From positions 1-60,856 of the forward strand of contig JAAFJN010000031.1 in NCBI GenBank assembly GCA_013298845.1: a stretch of 60,856 nucleotides of DNA. The letters run 5' to 3'. Each line of letters starts with the position of its first letter. Positions within the stretch are counted from its first letter, which is position 1. Position numbers and translations under genes: made by a program. Below are positions 52,097 to 60,497 of this stretch, in pieces. The notes under the pieces were generated by a model. That model had not been told where the DNA came from and did no database searches. It worked only from the letters and a program-made list of their open reading frames with translations. This DNA comes from Chitinophagales bacterium. GTDB taxonomy: Bacteria; Bacteroidota; Bacteroidia; Chitinophagales; Saprospiraceae.

Positions 52097-52474
52097 ATGG
52101 CACGTATTGCAGGTGTTGATTTGCCACGTAATAAAAGAGGCATTATTGGTCTCACGTACATTTACGGTATCGGCCTTTCTACTTCTCGGCTTATCCTGGA
52201 AAAAGCAGGAATGGACGAAAGCACAAAGGTAGAGAACTGGACGGACGAGAATATCAAAGCGATCACGATGATCATCGCTGATGAGTTCAAAACAGAAGGA
52301 CAATTGCGTTCTGAAGTTCAATTGAGCATCAAGCGTTTGATGGATATCGCTTGCTATCGCGGTTTGCGTCATCGTAAAGGTTTGCCCCTTCGCGGTCAGC
52401 GTACCCGTACGAACGCCCGTACCCGTAAAGGTAAGCGTAAAACAGTGGCAAACAAGAAAAAAGCAACTAAGTAA
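52097..52474 (+). CDS. rpsM: 30S ribosomal protein S13
   Basis: 125 residues in the head, contacting the P-site t[28 protein letters not shown] and [22 protein letters not shown] are conserved. Confidence 0.97.
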   Translation: MARIAGVDLPRNKRGIIGLTYIYGIGLSTSRLILEKAGMDESTKVENWTDENIKAITMIIADEFKTEGQLRSEVQLSIKRLMDIACYRGLRHRKGLPLRGQRTRTNARTRKGKRKTVANKKKATK

Positions 52475-52532
52475 ACAACGGTGGCTGTGGGTATATTACC
52501 AGGCAGCATAACACCGCCTTTTATTAAATAAA

Positions 52533-52925
52533 ATGGCAAAAGGTTCAGCAAAAAAAGTTGTTAAGCGTAAAGTAAAAGTAACCCCCGATGGGTTGGCTTT
52601 TATCCAAGCGAGCTTTAACAATATTATCATCTCCATCACCAATAAGCAAGGTGAGGTAGTATCTTGGGCAAGTGCAGGTAAAGCGGGTTTCCGCGGTTCT
52701 AAAAAGAACACGCCATATGCAGCACAGATTGCAGCAAACGACGCTGCAAAAACCGCCTACGAAGCAGGTATGCGTACTATTGAGGTCTTTGTAAAAGGCC
52801 CGGGTTCAGGTCGTGAGTCCGCCATCCGCGCTATTGACCAATCTGGTATCAAAGTGCAGGTTATCAATGACGTAACGCCAATGCCACACAACGGTTGCCG
52901 CCCTCCAAAGCGTCGCCGCGTTTAA
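52533..52925 (+). CDS. rpsK: 30S ribosomal protein S11
   Basis: 130 residues in the platform. [31 protein letters not shown] and [18 protein letters not shown] are conserved. Confidence 0.97.
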   Translation: MAKGSAKKVVKRKVKVTPDGLAFIQASFNNIIISITNKQGEVVSWASAGKAGFRGSKKNTPYAAQIAANDAAKTAYEAGMRTIEVFVKGPGSGRESAIRAIDQSGIKVQVINDVTPMPHNGCRPPKRRRV

Positions 52926-52960
52926 TAAGTTATCCATTTTAAACTAGATCAATATAGATA

Positions 52961-53575
52961 ATGGCTCGTTATACCGGACCAACTACTAAGAAATCTCGTT
53001 CCTTTGGCGAATCGCTCTATGGTTACGATAAATATTTTGAAAAGCGCAAATATCCACCCGGACAGCATGGTCAGTCCCGTAAGCGCAAGGCTGGTTCAGA
53101 CTATGCCCGTCAGTTGGCTGAGAAGCAGAAAGCAAAGTACACGTATGGTATTTTGGAGAAGCAGTTTTGGCTCACTTTCGTAAGTGCTACTCGTCGCCAT
53201 GGTGTAACCGGTGAATGGTTGCTCCAATTGCTCGAAGCGCGTTTGGATAATACTGTTTTTCGCTTGGGTATTTCCCCAACACGTCGCGGTGCGCGTCAGT
53301 TGGTATCTCACCGCCATATCACAGTGAATGGTAACCTCGTGAATATTCCTTCTTATTCTCTTAAGCCAGGTGACGTTATCGGCGTTCGTGGTAAGTCTAA
53401 GGGTTTGGATATTGTAACAACGCACGTGGGCGCTAAAACGAACAATGTTCGCCAATTCGGTTGGTTGGAGTGGAATCCTGACAAAATGCAGGGTGTATTC
53501 CTCGCTTACCCCCAGCGCGACCAGATTCCTGAGAAACTCAACGAGCAGTTGATCGTAGAATTGTACTCTAAGTAA
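52961..53575 (+). CDS. rpsD: 30S ribosomal protein S4
   Basis: 204 residues; 16S rRNA assembly initiator with an S4 RNA-binding domain at about 95-160 ([24 protein letters not shown]). The zinc-type N-terminal CxxC is lacking ([12 protein letters not shown]). In E. coli S4 represses the alpha operon; a paired region follows this gene. Confidence 0.97.
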   Translation: MARYTGPTTKKSRSFGESLYGYDKYFEKRKYPPGQHGQSRKRKAGSDYARQLAEKQKAKYTYGILEKQFWLTFVSATRRHGVTGEWLLQLLEARLDNTVFRLGISPTRRGARQLVSHRHITVNGNLVNIPSYSLKPGDVIGVRGKSKGLDIVTTHVGAKTNNVRQFGWLEWNPDKMQGVFLAYPQRDQIPEKLNEQLIVELYSK

Positions 53576-53596
53576 TAATTATATACTCGGACAGGG

Positions 53597-53680
53597 GTTG
53601 TGTAAAGGATTTTCGCCCGTTTTGGTTTGTTTATTCGATTTTTTCGGTAAACATACTCAATCAGGTGGCCTTTACGCAAC
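53597..53680 (+). promoter_or_regulatory. long-range paired region in the rpsD-rpoA gap
   Basis: GTTGTGTAAAGG (53597-53608) pairs with CCTTTACGCAAC (53669-53680) over 12 positions with one G-U, and a nested 6-bp stem TGTTTA/TAAACA (53628-53633/53648-53653) lies inside. The gap of 206 bp is the second largest in the cluster. A -7-like AACTTTTG (53709-53716) follows, so it may separate rpoA-rplQ as its own transcription unit. Confidence 0.45.
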
Positions 53681-53781
53681 TCCATTTTCGCGTATAGTTA
53701 CTTTCAGGAACTTTTGCGGCCTAACCCCCGTTGTAATAACCAAATCACACCCTCTCAAATAAGGAGTTTTCCAATTTACAT

Positions 53782-54789
53782 ATGAGTATTCTCAATTTTC
53801 AAAAGCCTGATAAAATTCTGCTTCAAAAAGCAACTGACTTTGAAGGCACTTTTGAATTTAAGCCATTAGAGCCAGGTTTTGGCCAAACAGTAGGTAATTC
53901 TTTGCGCCGTGTGCTGCTTTCTTCTTTGGAAGGCTATGCCATCAGTGCAATCCGAATTGGCGGTGTTGATCATGAATTCGCTACTATTAAAGGTGTAGTG
54001 GAAGACGTGGTGGATATCGTATTGAACCTCAAGCAGGTACGCCTCAAATCTCTTGCCAATGATGCTGATACCCCATTGGGACATACAGAACGCATCTTTA
54101 TGACCGTTTATGGTAAAGAAGAATTTCGCGCAGGTGAAATTGACACTGCCAATAACGTGTTTAAGGTGATGAACCCTGATCTCCTGATTTGTCGTATGGA
54201 ACCTTCTGTTACTTTGGAACTGGAGTTTACCATCACGAAAGGTCGTGGTTACGCTCCTGCTGATGAAGGTGCTCCTAAAGATGCCCCAATTGGTGTTATT
54301 CCAATTGATGCCATTTATACGCCCATCAAAAACGTTGCTTACAAAGTGGAAAATACCCGCGTAGGCCAACGTACTGACTACGAAAAACTCACGATTGACG
54401 TAAAAACGGACGGTACTATCCACCCGGAAGACGCCATCCGTGAAGCCAGCCGGATTTTAATCCAACACTTGATGTTGATTACCGACGAAAATATCACATT
54501 CGATACTCGTCCTAGTCCAGAAGAAAGTGTAGTGGATGAACATATCCTGCACATGCGCAAGTTACTCAAGACTTCTTTGGAAGACCTTGACCTGAGCGTA
54601 CGTGCTTATAACTGTCTTAAAGCCGCGAAGATTAACTCTTTGGCCGAGATGGTTCGTTACGATACCCATGAATTGCTCAAGTTCCGCAATTTTGGTAAAA
54701 AATCGTTGGTAGAAATTGAAGAGTTGTTGCAAGATAAAGGTCTTACTTTTGGTATGGATCTGTCTAAATACAAACTCGACGAAGAATAA
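53782..54789 (+). CDS. rpoA: RNA polymerase alpha subunit
   Basis: 335 residues. The N-terminal assembly domain (about 1-235) has FEFKPLEPGFGQTVGNSLRRVLLSSLEGYA, and the C-terminal DNA-contacting domain (about 255-320) has LSVRAYNCLKAAKINSLAEMV and FRNFGKKSLVEIEELL. Length is normal. Confidence 0.98.
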   Translation: MSILNFQKPDKILLQKATDFEGTFEFKPLEPGFGQTVGNSLRRVLLSSLEGYAISAIRIGGVDHEFATIKGVVEDVVDIVLNLKQVRLKSLANDADTPLGHTERIFMTVYGKEEFRAGEIDTANNVFKVMNPDLLICRMEPSVTLELEFTITKGRGYAPADEGAPKDAPIGVIPIDAIYTPIKNVAYKVENTRVGQRTDYEKLTIDVKTDGTIHPEDAIREASRILIQHLMLITDENITFDTRPSPEESVVDEHILHMRKLLKTSLEDLDLSVRAYNCLKAAKINSLAEMVRYDTHELLKFRNFGKKSLVEIEELLQDKGLTFGMDLSKYKLDEE

Positions 54790-54878
54790 CTGTTATTTAT
54801 TTTTTCACAAGTGTAGTAACTGTGTAGCGCGTAAAAGCTGCTCCGGTGCTACCACCTAAACAAGGTACATTATCATCC

Positions 54879-55487
54879 ATGAGACACGGAGATAAAATTA
54901 ACAACCTCGGACGTACAGCAAGTCACCGCCGTGCGTTATTGGCCAACATGGCGAATTCTTTGATTCAACACAAGCGTATCACAACAACATTGGCAAAAGC
55001 GAAAGCATTACGCCGTTATTTTGAGCCGCTCGTGACTAAAGCCAAAGATAATTCAACCCACTCACGCCGCGTAGTGTTCAGTTACCTCCAAAACAAAGAA
55101 GCAATTCAGGAACTTTTTAGTACTGTTGCTGCTAAAGTTGGAGATCGTCCTGGTGGTTATGTTCGTATCATCAAATTAGGCTTCCGTCGTGGTGACGGTG
55201 CCGATATGGCCCTGATCGAACTGGTAGACTTTAACGAAGTGTACAACATCAAAGACAAAGACGCAGGTAAGAAAAAGACCCGTCGTAGCCGCCGTACTTC
55301 AAAAGCGGCGGAAGCCGCTCCTAAGGCTGCTGTTGCTGCTCCTGTAGTAGAAGCCGCTCCAGTTGTTGAAGAAGTTGCTGCCGAAGTAGAAGAAGTAGTA
55401 GAAACACCCGTTGTTGATGCTACCGAAACTATCACTCCTGAAGCACCTGCTGCTGAAGAAGAGAAAAAAGAAGGCGAAGACGCTTAA
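54879..55487 (+). CDS. rplQ: 50S ribosomal protein L17 with Ala/Glu-rich tail
   Basis: 202 residues, against 115-130 usual. The core (1-128) begins [24 protein letters not shown] and ends [22 protein letters not shown] basic stretch [12 protein letters not shown] is followed by about 60 residues dominated by Ala, Glu, Val and Pro (55305-55484), probably disordered and strongly acidic. ATG 54879 is chosen by family start. Confidence 0.96.
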   Translation: MRHGDKINNLGRTASHRRALLANMANSLIQHKRITTTLAKAKALRRYFEPLVTKAKDNSTHSRRVVFSYLQNKEAIQELFSTVAAKVGDRPGGYVRIIKLGFRRGDGADMALIELVDFNEVYNIKDKDAGKKKTRRSRRTSKAAEAAPKAAVAAPVVEAAPVVEEVAAEVEEVVETPVVDATETITPEAPAAEEEKKEGEDA

Positions 55488-55505
55488 AAATTCAAAACAA
55501 AGTAG

Positions 55506-55513
55506 TACCTTTG
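55506..55513 (+). promoter_or_regulatory. candidate promoter element TACCTTTG of tRNA-Ala
   Basis: Exact TAnnTTTG, extended to TACCTTTGCGGCG, 18 nt before the tRNA and 18 nt after rplQ. No clear -33 box. Confidence 0.5.
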
Positions 55514-55531
55514 CGGCGCTACTTTGTTACT

Positions 55532-55604
<73 letters not shown>

Positions 55605-55605
55605 C

Positions 55606-55637
55606 AAAGCCACAATCGAAAGGTTGTGGCTTTTTTT
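55606..55637 (+). terminator. rho-independent terminator after tRNA-Ala
   Basis: AAAGCCACAA (55606-55615) and TTGTGGCTTT (55624-55633) form a perfect 10-bp stem with loop TCGAAAGG, followed by T-run to 55637. Confidence 0.92.
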
Positions 55638-55785
55638 ATGCCTATTTTGACATTTTAGATACTCAATGATTAGCCTGATAAGGCGAAACTTTTCGACCAA
55701 CCCTCCACAATCGTATAAAATTCAATTTTCCCCCAAAAAAATCCCTTCCACTGGCGACCTTTGTGCGGTAATTTTACTCTATACT

Positions 55786-56400
55786 ATGATTTCAAATGGT
55801 GAAGCATTGAGTGATCAGGAAAGAATTGACGCAATTCGGCAGGGTGGAACGTCACGTGATGGGCAATGGCGCATTATCGTGTTAACTTGGGGGCAATATT
55901 GCTGCCAAACAGTTATGCGCACAACCGGTTGTGATCAAAGCCTGGCCCAAGAAGGTTTTTCAATTGCGGTAGTTGGGGTGGATAAACGCATTCGGAGTTC
56001 GGAAGGGTACGATTTTTTAACATCAGCAACCCTGAAGACGTACCTGACAGCTTCTTCCATTTACGCGGTTAACCGACTATTGCACGCCGCCAGTCGTCAT
56101 ATCGTGGATGCTTCAACATTAGCCGAGGAAGCCGCTTTTGAACAAGTTGATCAATGGATTTCGCAGGATGCCTGTCGGTTGGTCATGGAAAAAGCCCTGG
56201 AGGGTATTGGTGAAAAAAGTAAAAAAATCTTGTTGTTGTTTAACGATGGATTCTCCATGAAAGAAATTGCCGCTGAAATGGGTTTTGACAATGAAACTAC
56301 CGCTCGTAAAGAAAAGTACAAAGCCCAGGAAAAATTTAAAAGACATCTGGCGGATAATCCACATTTTATTACTTTGCTGAAAGAAAACTGCTATGGATAA
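55786..56400 (+). CDS. ECF-like RNA polymerase sigma factor
   Basis: 204 residues. The C-terminal region 4 is clear: VMEKALEGIGEKSKKILLLFNDGFSMKEIAAEMGFDNETTARKEKYKAQEKFKRHL is a sigma-70 region 4 helix-turn-helix; below 20 residues the key words are FSMKEIAAEMGF and TTARKEKYKAQ. Region 2 is weaker (LTWGQYCCQTVMRTTG to YAVNRLL), as in many Bacteroidota ECF factors. ATG 55786 fits; the frame is open 40 codons further, over a GACCTTTG promoter-like element at 55756-55763. Its stop overlaps the next gene's start by 8 bp, so sigma and anti-sigma-like proteins are translationally coupled. Confidence 0.8.
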   Translation: MISNGEALSDQERIDAIRQGGTSRDGQWRIIVLTWGQYCCQTVMRTTGCDQSLAQEGFSIAVVGVDKRIRSSEGYDFLTSATLKTYLTASSIYAVNRLLHAASRHIVDASTLAEEAAFEQVDQWISQDACRLVMEKALEGIGEKSKKILLLFNDGFSMKEIAAEMGFDNETTARKEKYKAQEKFKRHLADNPHFITLLKENCYG

Positions 56401-57298
56401 TTACCAATTGGCCGATCGGGTTGAGGCGTGGATGCAGGGCCGATTAACGACGGCACAAATAACCGAATTACGCAACGCTATGGCCAATGACCCGGCAATG
56501 GCGCGGGAAGTAGAATTACACCGCCTTACCGTACAGGCCGGTACTTTTTTAGCCAATCAACGCTTGAAAAACAACGTTTTGGAATGGCTTCAACGCCCTT
56601 CTGAGCCTGTTCCGGCGACGGAGGAGGTGGTTGTCAACGCTTGGCGTAAATGGACTATTATTGTCGCGGCCATTGCGTTGCTGCTGTTCCTGTGGGCGGC
56701 CCTGGAATACGGTAATATTCGGCAGGAACAGCAAAAAAACTGGCAATTAGAGCAGGAAAACCGCCGTTTGCAAGAATTGTTGGAACAAGAAGACCGGGTG
56801 CCAACCGCTCCTTCTGTACCCGACGATTCTATTTCTATCAAACCTTCAACGGAGAAAAAATCGGGGGGGACCGGTGTGGTCTTTAGTCCAATGGCGTATT
56901 ACGTTCCACCCGCCGATTTGGGTGGGGTGTTGCGCCGCAATGATACGGCCCCAACAGTGGCGCAATCGCTGGACCTGGGCGTTGCGGCGTTTAAAAACGG
57001 AAAATTCAAAACCGCCGAACGGTACGCCCGGCAGGTATTAACCACCGATGCGTCGCAAAGAGAGGCACTCCGGCTGTTGGCTTTTGCCCAGTTTCGGCAG
57101 GGGAAATTTTTGGAAGCCAGTCACGCATTTAGCGGCTTGTCGACCATTTACCCGAGTAAAAAAGAAGAGGCCGAATGGCACTTATTATTGTGTTACCGGG
57201 CTTTAAACGACGGCAAAACGGCGTATAAAGCCTTGTTAAAACGTATTTTAGCCAATCCGGACCACGCTTTTTACGCCAATGCGCAACAACTAAAATAA
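56393..57298 (+). CDS. membrane anti-sigma-like protein with periplasmic TPR domain
   Basis: 301 residues. The N-terminal part (1-70) resembles zinc-free anti-sigma domains: ADRVEAWMQGRLTTAQITELRNAM. One membrane helix lies at about 87-105 (WTIIVAAIALLLFLWAALEYG), then a short coiled coil (107-134), a Ser/Pro/Lys-rich linker, and a C-terminal TPR-like region (about 190-301) with FKNGKFKTAERYARQVLTTD and FRQGKFLEASHAFSGL. The layout fits a cytosolic sigma-binding domain coupled to a periplasmic sensor. It overlaps the sigma gene by 8 bp. Its TAA is directly followed by the stop of the convergent CHAT gene, with no base between. Confidence 0.75.
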   Translation: MDNYQLADRVEAWMQGRLTTAQITELRNAMANDPAMAREVELHRLTVQAGTFLANQRLKNNVLEWLQRPSEPVPATEEVVVNAWRKWTIIVAAIALLLFLWAALEYGNIRQEQQKNWQLEQENRRLQELLEQEDRVPTAPSVPDDSISIKPSTEKKSGGTGVVFSPMAYYVPPADLGGVLRRNDTAPTVAQSLDLGVAAFKNGKFKTAERYARQVLTTDASQREALRLLAFAQFRQGKFLEASHAFSGLSTIYPSKKEEAEWHLLLCYRALNDGKTAYKALLKRILANPDHAFYANAQQLK

Positions 57299-60286
57299 CT
57301 ATTCTACCAACACAAACCCGGCCCACATTTCGGGGTCTTTGTATTTCTTTTTCATATCGAGTTGGGCGTGGTGAAACGCCGTGGGGATGTCCATTTTTTC
57401 GGTTAAATAAAGCCGGTAGAACAGCGTCATCAGTTCTTCGGTGGCGGCATCGGGAACGGCCCAAAGGCTGATGAGCAGGTAACGCGCACCGGCAACCTTA
57501 AAGGCGCGTTGCAAGCCAAAAACGCCCTCGTGCCCCATTTCAGTCCCTAAACCCGTGTTGCAGGCCGATAATACCACCAATTCGGTATTGGGCAGTGATA
57601 AAGCACTTACTTCGTAGGCGGTGAGCACGCCATCTTCCATGTTGTTTTCCAATGGTTTTTGGGTTTTGCGCGCAAAATTGGCACCCGCCAAATACAGCCC
57701 CGAACGCAAATAAGGATGAATATCAATTTGCGGGATAAGACTGTTGGAAACCGGGCTGAACTTTGTTGTTTGCCGTTTGATGATTTTATTTTGCGAAAAA
57801 CCATGCGTCGCTACGTGAATAATTCGGGGCGAGGTGGTTGAACGGCCGGCGAATGTTTTAAATGCCTCTTCGGTGGCGGAAAAGCCGGATAAGGCTTTGA
57901 CGCTGTAATTGGGCGTTAAGAGTTGTTGGATTTTGCCAATTTCGGAAAGTGTGGCCGGTAAATAGGGGAGTGGTTGCTGATTTTGGGTGGAATCTTCTTC
58001 ATTGTACCATATTTGTGACCAGTCACCCCGGTATAACACGCCGTTTTCGGTATTTTTTTGAATAATAGCCGCTTTATCAGCCTCGTATTGGATACCTCCA
58101 AATAATAAAGCGGTTTGGTTATGGGTGGTTAATGGCGTTGGGGTGAGGGCCAATTGGCGGGTAGAGTTGAGCCGCACTAATTTGTATTGGTCAATCAGGC
58201 ATTTTTGCCCGGTTTCATTCAGGGCAATGGCATTTAGGTTGATATTGTGCATTAATCCACTGGGCGCGTAATAAACGGTGTGCACCTCTTTTAGCAGCGA
58301 TTCCAAGGGTTTCCACAACAGGTGATACAAAGAGGTGGCGCTTCCCAACCAATAAGCCACGTCTTTATTGTTGTTTAATCGCTCTTCCAACGTTTTCTGA
58401 TTGCATAACGGGATAAAATAAGGTTGTTTGTGGCCGGGAAGTAATACCAATGCTGCGTACAAGATGGTATCGGTATCGTAAGTGCGGAAGTAGCGATAAT
58501 TGATAAATTCGATGGCGGCTTCCCCGGTTCGGAGGGATTCTTGTACCTCTTGCCAAACGGGAATGCGGTTGTTTTGCCTAAGTGCCGGAATTTTTTGGAT
58601 CAACAAACGTTCGATCGCGTCGGTTTTTTGTTCCAACTCCAAAACATCTCCTCGTTCTCTGGCTGGTTTGAGGTATTCATCGGCGAGGCGGTGACGCGCT
58701 ACCTGCCAGCGGGTGTACAATGCTTTGGTGCTGCTGTCGGCCTGAGCGATGAAGTGGGCCAATTGACGGTTATAATCGAGCAAAAAACCGTTGAAAAACA
58801 AGGCATTGTCGTAACTCAATTCGGCCATGTTGGGGGTTAGCGAACGGTGGGCGTAAGAGTAAATAAGGGCAGAATAACGTTCCAAATTGTTCAGGTAAAG
58901 CAACATTTGTCGTTCCGAACTACTCGCGGCATACTCGGTTAAAATATCTCTCGACAATCGAAACGTTTCTTTAGCCCATTTTTCGGCAACGTCCGGTTGG
59001 TTGTTAAACTGGTATTGAAGAAAAAGATTTTGTGTGCTGGTGCAGTGGTCGGGGTGCCGCTCCCCTAATGTATTTCGGCGCACTTGGTACACTTTTTCAA
59101 ACAGTGGCGTTGATTTTTCGTACATACCACGGTTGAAATAATACAGGGCCAAATTTTGTTGAAACGTTATGTAAGCAGGGTGTTCTTCACCGACGGTTGC
59201 TTTTTTAAGGTCTAATGCCTGAAAGTACAATTTTTCGGCCTCCGTCATGCGCTCTTCAGATTCACGCAGCATGGCCAGGTTTTCCAACAAGGTAGGGTAA
59301 TCGGGGTGTTGCAATAAGTTAGCGGCTGCCGCAAGTTCAAAAGTTTTATCAAATATGCTGTCGGCTTGCTGGCAAAATCCCGCCTGACCGTACAAAAGAG
59401 CCAGGTTTCCGAGGTTAAAAATATATTCCGGGTGTTTGGTACCCAGGGTTTGTTCCTGAATGGACAAAATTTCTTTGTATAGCGGTTCCGATTTGGTATG
59501 GTTGTCTTCCAAAAGGAAAAGCCCGGCCAATCCGTTGAGGTATTTGGCGTAATCGGGGTGGCTTTTCCCGGTTGCGGCGGCCTGAATGTCTTTGGCATCC
59601 GTGAACAGTTGTTCGGCGGCGGTATATTTTCCCTGGGCCATGAGCAACAGCCCCAGATTATACAAGCCTTGTGCGTAATCGGGGTGGTTTTTGCCCGGGT
59701 TTACGGCTCTAATCTCCACGATGGTCTGGTTAAGCGGCTCGGCCTGGGGGTATTTTCCCATTTTTAGATAAAGGGTCGCCAACCCGTTTAGGGCAATCGC
59801 ATAGTCGGGATGCCGGTTGCCCACTGCATTTTCCATAATGTTTTTTACCCGTAAAAACAGCGGTTCGGCTTCATCAAAGCGGCCGTTGTTCATGTACATC
59901 ATGGCCAGGTTATAGGTGGAGCGACCGTAATCGGGGTGGTTGGTGCCCAGTATTTTTCCGCGCCATTCGATGGCTTCCAGGTAGTTGATTTCTGCTTTGT
60001 CGAATACTTGGGTGTTGTAATAAATTCCGCCCAGCCAGTTCGATGCGGCCGCGTAACGCGGGTTTTGTTTACCCAATTTTTCGGCGGCCGTTTGTTGGGC
60101 CTCCAAAGCCAGGGGTAATGCGGTATCGTATTGTCGCGCCCGAAGAAACTTGACCGCCAGAGCGTTGAGGCTATCCACTTTTTTTTCAAAAAAGAGCGTA
60201 TCGGCGGCCGTTTGGGCGGATAATGTTACCGCAAAAAGAAAAAATACAACTGCATAAACCGGGCGTTTTTTTGGTAAAATGTCCAT
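57299..60286 (-). CDS. exported TPR-CHAT caspase-like protease
   Basis: 995 residues. Signal peptide 1-25 (PVYAVVFFLFAVTLSAQ), then about nine kinesin-light-chain-type TPRs of 42 residues (about 55-430) marked by repeated HPDYA/HPEYI words, a helical middle (430-690), and a C-terminal CHAT domain (about 700-995). The catalytic dyad is His828 in IHVATHGF and Cys909 in LVVLSACNTGLG, both present, and SLWAVPDAATEELM follows as in active members. CHAT proteins are clan CD peptidases related to caspases and separase. The signal peptide puts it in the periplasm or outside. Convergent with the sigma/anti-sigma pair, stop against stop. Confidence 0.9.
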   Translation of the reverse strand: MDILPKKRPVYAVVFFLFAVTLSAQTAADTLFFEKKVDSLNALAVKFLRARQYDTALPLALEAQQTAAEKLGKQNPRYAAASNWLGGIYYNTQVFDKAEINYLEAIEWRGKILGTNHPDYGRSTYNLAMMYMNNGRFDEAEPLFLRVKNIMENAVGNRHPDYAIALNGLATLYLKMGKYPQAEPLNQTIVEIRAVNPGKNHPDYAQGLYNLGLLLMAQGKYTAAEQLFTDAKDIQAAATGKSHPDYAKYLNGLAGLFLLEDNHTKSEPLYKEILSIQEQTLGTKHPEYIFNLGNLALLYGQAGFCQQADSIFDKTFELAAAANLLQHPDYPTLLENLAMLRESEERMTEAEKLYFQALDLKKATVGEEHPAYITFQQNLALYYFNRGMYEKSTPLFEKVYQVRRNTLGERHPDHCTSTQNLFLQYQFNNQPDVAEKWAKETFRLSRDILTEYAASSSERQMLLYLNNLERYSALIYSYAHRSLTPNMAELSYDNALFFNGFLLDYNRQLAHFIAQADSSTKALYTRWQVARHRLADEYLKPARERGDVLELEQKTDAIERLLIQKIPALRQNNRIPVWQEVQESLRTGEAAIEFINYRYFRTYDTDTILYAALVLLPGHKQPYFIPLCNQKTLEERLNNNKDVAYWLGSATSLYHLLWKPLESLLKEVHTVYYAPSGLMHNINLNAIALNETGQKCLIDQYKLVRLNSTRQLALTPTPLTTHNQTALLFGGIQYEADKAAIIQKNTENGVLYRGDWSQIWYNEEDSTQNQQPLPYLPATLSEIGKIQQLLTPNYSVKALSGFSATEEAFKTFAGRSTTSPRIIHVATHGFSQNKIIKRQTTKFSPVSNSLIPQIDIHPYLRSGLYLAGANFARKTQKPLENNMEDGVLTAYEVSALSLPNTELVVLSACNTGLGTEMGHEGVFGLQRAFKVAGARYLLISLWAVPDAATEELMTLFYRLYLTEKMDIPTAFHHAQLDMKKKYKDPEMWAGFVLVE

Positions 60287-60497
60287 TACTTAGTGTGTTG
60301 TTTTTTATTATATAGCATGAAAATAAAACACTTATTAGATAGGTTGGCCATAGGAACACGTTGAGCAAAGGTTGTCATTTTTTTTCAAAAAAATTCAAAT
60401 GGGCGCGACGTTTTTTCAATGCCATTACTCTAAACAGTATTTGCATTTGCCCCGCTACACCATTTCTGGTGATAACCTCTACAATTAAAACAATTTT
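60287..60497. other. divergent intergenic region, CHAT / Gly-rich protein
   Basis: A 211-bp gap that must contain both promoters. On the plus strand TGCATTTGCCCC (from 60441) resembles the window's -7 motif, 50 nt before the ATG at 60498. No clear consensus pair on the minus strand. Confidence 0.4.

Noticed and set aside
57299-60286. CHAT protein as part of a type III-E CRISPR or gasdermin defence operon
   Set aside because: No gRAMP/Cas7-11, CRISPR array, Csx30/31 or gasdermin-like gene is present, and the signal peptide argues for an exported protein; only the functional parallel is kept as a hypothesis.
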